A DNA stretch of 63,979 nt from positions 1 to 63,979 of the forward strand of contig NZ_BMVY01000044.1 in assembly GCF_014650955.1 (NCBI RefSeq), written 5' to 3'. Below are positions 42,831 to 49,655 of the stretch, in pieces. The notes under the pieces are model-generated. The model had not been told where the DNA came from. It saw nothing but the letters and a program-made list of their open reading frames with translations, and did not search any database. Position numbers and translations under genes: made by a program. How positions within the stretch are numbered: position 1 is the stretch's first letter; each line of letters opens with the position of its first letter. The stretch comes from Streptomyces tauricus (GTDB taxonomy: Bacteria; Actinomycetota; Actinomycetes; Streptomycetales; Streptomycetaceae).

Positions 42831-44045
42831 GCGGAACCCCTCCTCCGCGAACAGCAACGGCACCCCCAGCACCGGCACCAGCCACACCATCACCATCAGC
42901 CGCCCGATGGCGATGTCGGGGTGCGCCGCGATACTCAGCACCCCGGTCCCCGCGGCACCGAGCAGCACCACCCCGAACGCGGGCCGCGCCCGGAGCGCCC
43001 CCCACGCCCCCACCCCGACCAGCGCCAGGAACAGCGGTTCGACGAGTTGCCGGCGCAGCCACTCCGTCCAGAAGTTGACCGACAGGCGGAGGAACTCCCG
43101 CCAGGGCCGCTCGCGGTCGGGCCGCAGGAAGTGGTCGGTGAGCAGGTCCTGGAGGCTGTCCGACTCCGAGGGGTAGTGGAGCAGCCTGGCGAGCAGGACC
43201 GTTCCCGCCGCCGCCCCCACCGCCACCTTCAGCAGCGTCTTCACGGCGTCCCCGACCGGCCGCCCCGACCTCCTCCGGTGGACGCCGATCACGCAGCACG
43301 CCCCGGCGAGACACACCGCGAGGAACAGCGCCTGCGAGTGCTTCACGGTGAAGAGCAGGGCCAGCGACAGTGCGACCGGGGGAGCGGCCCGCCGCCCGCG
43401 CAGCACCAGCGCGCACCCCCACAGCGCGGCCAGGGTGAGGGCCATCATGGTGCCCTCGGTCATGGGCCGCATCGCGGTCGCGCCCGTCGGCAGCACGTAG
43501 TACAGCGCCTGCCCCGTCAGCGCGGCGCCCACCGGTACGTCCAGCGTCCGCAGGATCAGGAACACCAGCACGCCCCCGGCCGCCGCGACGCACACCCCCG
43601 CCGCCCACAGCCCCCACGTCACGCCGAACACCGTCACGAACGGCAGGAGCAGCAGCGGATAACCGGGCCGCACCTCGAAGATCCGCATGAACCGCTCGCT
43701 CATGAACGGTGCCGTCCAGCCGGACGTCTGCCCCGCGTCGAGCCGCTTGCCGACGCTCCCGTCGTAGTAGCGGTCGCACTCCGCCCGCACCCCCGGCCCC
43801 GGGTCGGGGGCACGGAAGCGGCGGACGTCCACGCTGTGGTTGCGGGAGGCCGTCTCGCCCCGGCTCGCGCACACGTACGCGATGCTGCGCCCCGCCGCCT
43901 CCGTCTTGTCGGCGCCGCCCAGACTGAGCGCGTACGACAGGTAGTTGCGGCTGTCGGGGGTGTCCCGGCCGGTGACGTTGGCGAGCTGGAGGCAGCCGAA
44001 CAGGGCGGCGAGGAACAGCACCCACGCGGCGGGGCGAGCACTCAT
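42768..44045 (-). CDS. Polytopic membrane protein, GT-C-like
   Basis: 425-aa protein with about nine hydrophobic helices. It starts MSARPAAWVLFLAALFGCLQL, followed by a first outer loop (TGRDTPDSRNYLSYAL...) with acidic residues and four Cys in the large loop that ends before APFMSERFMRIFEVRPGYPLLLLP. The layout suggests a lipid-phosphate-sugar dependent glycosyltransferase, but I see no diagnostic motif. The ATGA overlap with the upstream 744-aa gene implies cotranscription. The last 15 or so residues (RPRGLRPRTPASR) are encoded by the family B repeat, so the native C-terminus was probably replaced. Confidence 0.72.
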   Translation of the reverse strand: MSARPAAWVLFLAALFGCLQLANVTGRDTPDSRNYLSYALSLGGADKTEAAGRSIAYVCASRGETASRNHSVDVRRFRAPDPGPGVRAECDRYYDGSVGKRLDAGQTSGWTAPFMSERFMRIFEVRPGYPLLLLPFVTVFGVTWGLWAAGVCVAAAGGVLVFLILRTLDVPVGAALTGQALYYVLPTGATAMRPMTEGTMMALTLAALWGCALVLRGRRAAPPVALSLALLFTVKHSQALFLAVCLAGACCVIGVHRRRSGRPVGDAVKTLLKVAVGAAAGTVLLARLLHYPSESDSLQDLLTDHFLRPDRERPWREFLRLSVNFWTEWLRRQLVEPLFLALVGVGAWGALRARPAFGVVLLGAAGTGVLSIAAHPDIAIGRLMVMVWLVPVLGVPLLFAEEGFRPRRPFPPRPRGLRPRTPASR

Positions 44046-46276
44046 GAGCGGGTCAGGGCGTCGCTCGGGGCACCGGACGCGGACGCGGGCGCGGGAACCA
44101 TGGGTACCGCCAGGTCCTCGCCGAGCATCAGCGTCCGTACGACGCGTTCCGCGGCCCGGCCGTCGTCGTACCCGCGGAACCGGGACCGGAAGGCGGTCCG
44201 CAGCCGCGTCGACTCCTCGTCCCGCCAGGCGCCCGACGCGAAGAGGCGGGCCAGCTCGTCCTCGTCGCGGGTGACATGGCCCGGTGGGCGCTCGGTGACG
44301 TCGAAGTACGTGCCCCGCGCGGCGAGATACGTGTCCAGGTCGTAGGTGTGCAGGACGATCGGCCGGTCCAGGAGCGCGTAGTCGAACATCAGGGACGAGT
44401 AGTCGGTGATCAGCGCGTCGGAGGCGAGCAGCAGGTCCTCGACCCGCGGTTCGTCGGTGACGTCCAGGAGGAGGCCGCGCGCGGCCAGGTCCCGCAGGCC
44501 GAGGCCGCGTTCGTGGTGCTGGGTGAGGGAGGGATGCAGGCGGACCGCGAGGACGTGGTCGCCGGGCAGCCCCGCGACCAGGCGTTCCAGGTCGCAGGTG
44601 GGCGCGTAACCGCCCTGCCGGTGGTCCCGGTTGGTCGGCGCGTACAGGATCAGGGTGCTGTCGTCCCCGACGCCCAGGCGCTGCCGTACGGACTCCCGGC
44701 GGCCCTCCTCCGGGTGGATCAGGCAGTCGTTGCGCGGGCTGCCCGAGCGCAGGGACGTGAAGCCGCAGGGGTAGGCGCGGTCCCAGACCAGCTCGGAGTG
44801 CGGGTTCGCGACCAGGCTGTAGTCCCAGCGGTCGGCCCGCAGCAGCATCTTCGGGACGCTGAAGCCGCGCCTCGCGCCGGGGTACTTGAGCAGGTCCGCG
44901 CCCATCGACTTCACCGGGGTGCCCTGGTGGGTGTGGATGTGGACGGCGCCCTTGCGCTTGACGAGGTCGTTCGCCCAGTTGACGTTGTTGATCAGGTAGG
45001 TGGCGCGGGCCGTGACCCGGCGGTAGGCCCGGCTGCCCGGCAGGACGTGCTCGACGCCCGCCGGCAGCGTGGCCACATGGTCCTTGCCGACCACCCACAC
45101 CGACCGGATGTGCGGGGCGAGTTCGCGGGCCTTGTGGTGGATCGCGGCCGGGTCGCCGAGGACACCCCGGTGCGAGAAGGCCGAGTACACCGCGAGGTTC
45201 GGGTCGAGCGCGCGCCGCAGGACCAGCCGCCGGTGCAGCGCGAGCAGCACCCTGCGCAGCCGGCGCCGCCACACCAGCCGCCGCCTGCGCAGCCCGGCAC
45301 GCTTCACGGCGGCGATGCGATGCAGGGCGTAGAGGGTGTACGGGGCCCGGGCCAGCAGCGTGAACGACGTCCGCGGGATGTGCGCGCCGGGCCGGTGCCC
45401 GGCCGGCCGGTACGCGCGCAGGTCCCGGGCCGCCCGCCGGTGGAACTCGGGACGCGACGACGGCGGTACCCGGTCGGCCTGGCGCAGGATGAACAGGTAG
45501 TGGTCCGCCATGTGGTCGTAGAGGAAGCCGCGCCACCGCTCCAGCTCCGGCCGCTCCCCGATGAACCGGAACAGCCGCTCGTACTGGGCGAACACCTCGA
45601 AGTGCTCCCGGCTCGGCGTGCGCATCGCGTTGCCCTGGCGGCGCTGGCGGTAGGCCACGCAGATCCGGTCGACGAGGGTGATCGTGCGGGCCGTCCACAG
45701 CGTCTGATAGACGATCACCGCGTCCTCGTAGAAGCCGGTGGGGAAGGTGAAGCCGCCCTCGCGGAAGAAGTCGAGGCGGTACGCCTTGTTCCACACGACC
45801 GTGAACAGGTCGAGCAGTTCGGGGCGTTCGGCGACGGTGAAGACCTCCGGGCCGGGCGCGCCGAACACCTCCGCGTCCCGGTTGCGCTTCACCGCGCCGT
45901 ACCAGTGGGTGCGCGCGTAGTCGAACAGCACGATGTCGGGGCGGTCGGTGGCGTCGATGCGCTCGGCGATCGCCCGCAGCGTGCCCGGTGTGTAGCTGTC
46001 GTCGCTGTCCAGGAAGAGCAGGTACTCGCCCCGCGCCAGCCGCGCGCCGTGGTTGCGGGCCGGGCCGATACCGCCGTTGACCGGCAGATGCACCGCCACC
46101 ACCCGCTCGTCGCGGGCCGCGAACTCGTCGATGATCGCCGGACTCCCGTCCGGGGAGCGGTCGTCGACGACGATCACCTCGAAGTCGCCGTACGACTGGT
46201 CGAGGACCGACTCCAGACAGGTGCGCAGGTAACCCTGCACGTTGTGGACGGGCACGACGATGCTGAAGCGGGGCAT
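44042..46276 (-). CDS. GT2 / TagF-like fusion with altered TagF histidine
   Basis: 744-aa paralogue of the 965-aa fusion. GT2 motifs are complete: VIVVDDRSPDGS (Asp38-Asp39), GGIGPARNHG, FLDSDDSYTPG (Asp90-93), VVWNKAYRLDFF and GFYEDAVI. In the TagF-like half, the HGTP motif reads THQGTPVKSMG: the conserved His is Gln451, with a His one position earlier. The second His (VRLHPSLT) and LITDYSSLMFDYALLDRP are kept. ATG 46276 (MPRFSIVVPV) is taken, with GGAAG upstream; an in-frame ATG at 46345 overlaps the preceding stop and would add a 23-residue leader with an 18-bp duplication. Confidence 0.86.
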   Translation of the reverse strand: MPRFSIVVPVHNVQGYLRTCLESVLDQSYGDFEVIVVDDRSPDGSPAIIDEFAARDERVVAVHLPVNGGIGPARNHGARLARGEYLLFLDSDDSYTPGTLRAIAERIDATDRPDIVLFDYARTHWYGAVKRNRDAEVFGAPGPEVFTVAERPELLDLFTVVWNKAYRLDFFREGGFTFPTGFYEDAVIVYQTLWTARTITLVDRICVAYRQRRQGNAMRTPSREHFEVFAQYERLFRFIGERPELERWRGFLYDHMADHYLFILRQADRVPPSSRPEFHRRAARDLRAYRPAGHRPGAHIPRTSFTLLARAPYTLYALHRIAAVKRAGLRRRRLVWRRRLRRVLLALHRRLVLRRALDPNLAVYSAFSHRGVLGDPAAIHHKARELAPHIRSVWVVGKDHVATLPAGVEHVLPGSRAYRRVTARATYLINNVNWANDLVKRKGAVHIHTHQGTPVKSMGADLLKYPGARRGFSVPKMLLRADRWDYSLVANPHSELVWDRAYPCGFTSLRSGSPRNDCLIHPEEGRRESVRQRLGVGDDSTLILYAPTNRDHRQGGYAPTCDLERLVAGLPGDHVLAVRLHPSLTQHHERGLGLRDLAARGLLLDVTDEPRVEDLLLASDALITDYSSLMFDYALLDRPIVLHTYDLDTYLAARGTYFDVTERPPGHVTRDEDELARLFASGAWRDEESTRLRTAFRSRFRGYDDGRAAERVVRTLMLGEDLAVPMVPAPASASGAPSDALTRS

Positions 46277-46344
46277 GGCACTTCCAGGTCCGGGAACTTG
46301 CTGGGTCGCGGGAGCACGTGAGCTCGCGGGAGCACGTGAGGGCA

Positions 46345-48606
46345 TCAGTGCGCCGGGGTGCGGGGGCGTGCCACGGCGGCGGCCGGGGCGGGCAGGCGCT
46401 CCCGCAGGGGGATCGGCGCCGGCAGCTCCTCCTCGGGCTGGCCGAGCAGCACCCGCCGTACGACCCGTTCGGCGGCCTGTCCGTCGTCGAACTCGCAGAA
46501 CCGCGCACGGAAGGCGGACCGCAGTGCGGCGGACCGCCCGTCCGCCCACTCGCCCGACGTGAGGACGCGGATCAACTCGTCCTGCGTACGGGCGACATGG
46601 CCCGGCGGTTCGGCGAGCAGGTCGAAGTAGACGCCCCGGGTGTCGCGGTAGACGCCCCAGTCGTCGGCGTACGTGACGATCGGGCGGTCGAGGTTGGCGT
46701 AGTCGAACATGATCGACGAGTAGTCCGTGATCAGCGCGTCCGAGGCCAGACAGACGTCCTCTGTGTCGCGCAGGGACGTCACGTCGATCAGCCGGCCGTC
46801 CGCCACCGCCCGCCGCAGTCCGGCGTCGCCGTCGAGGAAGTAGTGCGCCCGCAGCAGCACCACGAACTCGTCCCCCAGCTCCGCGCAGAACCGCGCCAGG
46901 TCGAACTGCGCCGACACGTCACGCGGATAGTCCCGGTAGGTCGGCGCGTACAGCAGTGCCACCTTGTCCTCGGGGATACCGAGCCGCTCGCGGATCGCGG
47001 CGACCTCGCCGGGCGCGGCCGTGTAGAAGCGGTCGTTGCGCGGATAGCCGTACTCCAGGTGTGTGAAGGCGCTCGGGTAGGCGCCCGACCAGACCTCCGT
47101 GGAGTGGGCGTTGGAGGACAGGGAGAAGTCCCAGCGGTCCACGCGCCGCATCAGCTTGCCGAAGCTCCCGGTGGCCGCCGCGACGGCCCGGTACTCGATC
47201 TGGTCGACGCCCATCCGCTTCAGCGGGGTCCCGTGGTGCGTCTGGACGTGCACGGAGCCGGGGCGCTTGACCACGGAGTGCTCGAAGTTGACGTTGTTGA
47301 AGGTGTACTTCGCCCGCGCCATCACCTCCCAGTACCGCCTGCTGCCGATCACCACGCTCTCCACGTCCCCGGGCATGTGCGGCAGTTCCTTCTCCTTCAC
47401 CAGGAACACCGACCGGATGTGCGGGGCGAGTTCACGTGCCTTGCGGTGGATCGCCGCCGGGTTGCAGGCGTAACCGCGTCCCCAGTAGGCGGCGAACACG
47501 GCGAGGTTCTCGTCCAGCGGCCTGCGCAGGTACCACGCGTAGAGGAGGGCACGGCGCCTGCGCAGCGCCGAGCGGCCCGCGTACGCCCTCGCCCGCGCCG
47601 CCTGCCGACCGAGCGCCGGCAGCGCCCGGAACGCCGTGTACGCGCCCCGCCGGAGCAGCCGGGCCCGCACGGTGGTGGCGCGGTGGCCCGCCGGGCGGAA
47701 GCGGCGGTAGAGCCTGCCCGCGCGACGGAAGAAGGCCCTGTCGCGGGGGGCGGTGGCCGCCAGGTCGAGGACCTCGGCGAAGAGCTGCGTGAAGAGGGCG
47801 CGCGCCCGGTCCTCGGGGAGCTCTTGGCCCGCGGCCCGGTCCAGCACCAGCTCGACCTGGTCGAGGAGTCCGGCGCCGAGGGACCCGGCGCCGAGGGGTC
47901 CGGCGCCGAGGGGTCCGGCGTCGGCCTGGGGGCGGAGTCCGGTGCCGGGGAGGCCGGTCCGCGTGCCCGCCGTCGGCCCGCCGCCGATCTGCCTGCGCTC
48001 GGGACGCCGTACGCACACCGTGTCCAGTACGGCGGTCTCCCCGTCGGCCAGCGCCACCAGACCGGCCCAGCCGAGGTCCGCGCACCGGCCCTCGGGGAAG
48101 GCGAGCCCGTGATCGCGGAGGAAGGCACGGCGGTAGACGGTGGCCCACACGGGGAGCCGTACGTCGGTGGGGTCCCTGTCCTCGAACAGTTCCGGGACCG
48201 GCTCGCCCTCCCACCACGGCACACGCTCATGGCCCAGGCGCAGGATGTCGATTTCGACCTCGTCCTCGCTCCCGGACCCGGCCCCGCCAAACGCCCGCAG
48301 CCGCGCGTCGATCCCGGCCAGCGCTCCCGGCGTCAGCACGTCACCCGCGTCCAGGAACAGCACGTACGTCCCGGTGGCCGCCCGCAGTCCGGCCTCGCGG
48401 GCACCGGTGACCCGTACGACTCTGGGGTCCCGCTCGGCGTACTCGGCGACGAGCGCGCCCGCGGGCGAGTCCGGGGCCGCGCAGGCCGCGATCAGCTCGA
48501 AGTCGGCGAAGGACTGGGCGAGCACCGGGTCGAGGGTCGTGGGGAGCCGCCCCGCGACGTCGTGGACGGTGACGATGATGCTGAAGCGGGGCAAGGAGAC
48601 ATCCAT
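46345..48606 (-). CDS. TagF-like protein with degenerate GT2 domain
   Basis: 753-aa paralogue. The N-terminal GT2 fold is recognisable (LPRFSIIVTVHDVAGRL) but its motifs are lost. The VVDDxS site reads LIAACAAPDS (residues 38-47), the GGxGxARNxG loop is REAGLRAATG, and the DxDD site is Asp86-Ala-Gly-Asp89. The TagF-like half looks intact: THHGTPLKRMG with His458, LLRAHYFLDGD, and LITDYSSIMFDYANLDRP. Residues about 225-245 are a GPLGA pentapeptide repeat (GPLGAGPLGAGSLGAGLL) encoded by 15-bp units near 47870-47925. The start region shares an upstream element with the 763-aa gene. It may act only as a polymerising phosphotransferase. Confidence 0.84.
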   Translation of the reverse strand: MDVSLPRFSIIVTVHDVAGRLPTTLDPVLAQSFADFELIAACAAPDSPAGALVAEYAERDPRVVRVTGAREAGLRAATGTYVLFLDAGDVLTPGALAGIDARLRAFGGAGSGSEDEVEIDILRLGHERVPWWEGEPVPELFEDRDPTDVRLPVWATVYRRAFLRDHGLAFPEGRCADLGWAGLVALADGETAVLDTVCVRRPERRQIGGGPTAGTRTGLPGTGLRPQADAGPLGAGPLGAGSLGAGLLDQVELVLDRAAGQELPEDRARALFTQLFAEVLDLAATAPRDRAFFRRAGRLYRRFRPAGHRATTVRARLLRRGAYTAFRALPALGRQAARARAYAGRSALRRRRALLYAWYLRRPLDENLAVFAAYWGRGYACNPAAIHRKARELAPHIRSVFLVKEKELPHMPGDVESVVIGSRRYWEVMARAKYTFNNVNFEHSVVKRPGSVHVQTHHGTPLKRMGVDQIEYRAVAAATGSFGKLMRRVDRWDFSLSSNAHSTEVWSGAYPSAFTHLEYGYPRNDRFYTAAPGEVAAIRERLGIPEDKVALLYAPTYRDYPRDVSAQFDLARFCAELGDEFVVLLRAHYFLDGDAGLRRAVADGRLIDVTSLRDTEDVCLASDALITDYSSIMFDYANLDRPIVTYADDWGVYRDTRGVYFDLLAEPPGHVARTQDELIRVLTSGEWADGRSAALRSAFRARFCEFDDGQAAERVVRRVLLGQPEEELPAPIPLRERLPAPAAAVARPRTPAH
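47867..47930. repeat. 15-bp tandem repeats encoding GPLGA units
   Basis: Four copies of a GGTCCGGCGCCGAGG-like unit lie in frame in the 753-aa TagF-like gene, in the linker after the degenerate GT2 domain. Units are almost identical, so recent slippage is likely. Confidence 0.85.
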
Positions 48607-49121
48607 GGGTCGGCTCGGGTGTACTGCCGGGAAACGGCCAAAGGGGTGACGCGGTTACGCCGGATGCTGCATTCGGGGGATGCGCGGGAGAACGGTTCGA
48701 TGACTTCCTGCCCCTCGTCGGATGCGCTCCGCGGGAGTCCCGTGAATGAGGGTGTGGAATTCCGTTCGTTCCCCTCGGCCCTCCCAGTGGAATGCTGCAG
48801 AACACGCGGATTTTATCCAGTACGCCTTTTCGGTCGGATTGGACATCCTTTTTGTGTGCTTTTCGAGGTGCGGTGCGCTGCGACTTGAGTGGGCGCTTCA
48901 CATGCGGTGATACGGGTTCCGCGCCATTGGTCCGTATTGCGCGTCGAGGGTGCGGCGGGCGGGTGGCCGGGGAGTGAATTCCGTTGATCGCCCCGCGTGT
49001 GTGCGTTTATTCGGACCGCCCGGACCGCGGTACTGAAACCGATCTTGTATGAGGCATCGGTGTCTCCTTAGCGTGTGATTCCGAGCGAGCCAGTAATCGA
49101 GGCCCGAGCAAAGGAGATGCA
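48607..49121. other. Divergent control region with a duplicated upstream element
   Basis: 515 bases between the 753-aa gene (minus) and the small secreted protein (plus). At 48609-48692 is a block also present before the 763-aa gene (about 51928-52010), including CGGCCAAAGGGG and GGTTACGCCG. Closer to the plus-strand gene is a CCGAT/ATCGG inverted pair near 49038-49059. The centre is AT-richer than average. No gene is supported. Confidence 0.5.
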
Positions 49122-49547
49122 GTGAATTCTCGTTTCCGTACGGCGATGGCTACTGCCGCGGTGTCCCTGTCGGCGATCGGCGTCATGGCGGTTTCCGCCT
49201 CGCCCGCTTCCGCGGGGCAGACGGGGCAGACGGGGTCGGCCACGTGCTTCGGCTACACCGGGAACTTCAACTCGGGCGGCGCGTACTTCGTCGACTGGGT
49301 CTACGGACCGGACGAGTGTTTCGGGGTGGCCCCCTCCGGCACCATCTGGCACACCTGGTCGGGTGCGGGCAGCTGGAAGGAGATGCCCGGTGACGGCAGA
49401 GCCGCCAATGTCGTCGCGGCCTTCGAGAGCTCCGCGGGCAAGTCCGTCAAGGTCGTGACGGAGTCCGGGAACTACTACTGCAACTACGACGACTACGCGA
49501 CCAACACGTGGGGCGGCTGGTACCAGACGTCCACGAACCACTGCTGA
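49122..49547 (+). CDS. Small secreted lectin-like protein
   Basis: 141-aa exported protein with a strong ribosome binding site (AAGGAG) before its GTG. A Sec signal peptide covers residues 1-31 (MNSRFRTAMATAAVSLSAIG, cleavage after SPASA). The mature protein of about 110 residues is aromatic-rich with four Cys (two disulfides possible). GVAPSGTIWHTWSGAGSWKE resembles the blade repeat of PLL/tachylectin-type beta-propeller lectins, but only one or two blades fit. It is divergent from a TagF-like gene and convergent with another, so a cell-surface or wall-polymer binding role is plausible. Family not recognised. Confidence 0.78.
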   Translation: MNSRFRTAMATAAVSLSAIGVMAVSASPASAGQTGQTGSATCFGYTGNFNSGGAYFVDWVYGPDECFGVAPSGTIWHTWSGAGSWKEMPGDGRAANVVAAFESSAGKSVKVVTESGNYYCNYDDYATNTWGGWYQTSTNHC

Positions 49548-49579
49548 GTCCGTTCCGGCCGGTGCACGACCGGTTCGCA

Positions 49580-49655
49580 CCCTGATCCCGACCGGCTTCC
49601 GGGGGGCTTCCGGGTGGCTGTCCACGCCGCCCGGAAGCCGGTCGCGGGATCAGGG
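49580..49655. terminator. Long bidirectional hairpin between convergent genes
   Basis: Left arm 49580-49603 and right arm 49630-49655 pair over 24 bp with one 2-base bulge. The loop is 26 bases. The right arm contains the stop codon of the minus-strand glycosyltransferase. It probably terminates both transcripts. Confidence 0.85.

Noticed and set aside
42768..46508. Single 1246-codon fusion gene on the minus strand
   Set aside because: The upstream two thirds is a frame-shifted shadow of the 744-aa TagF-like gene; only the part from 44045 encodes a credible protein.
48609..48665. MtrA site in GTGAC-GCG-GTTAC upstream of a TagF-like gene
   Set aside because: The spacing is three, not five, and the paralogous copy lacks the first half-site.
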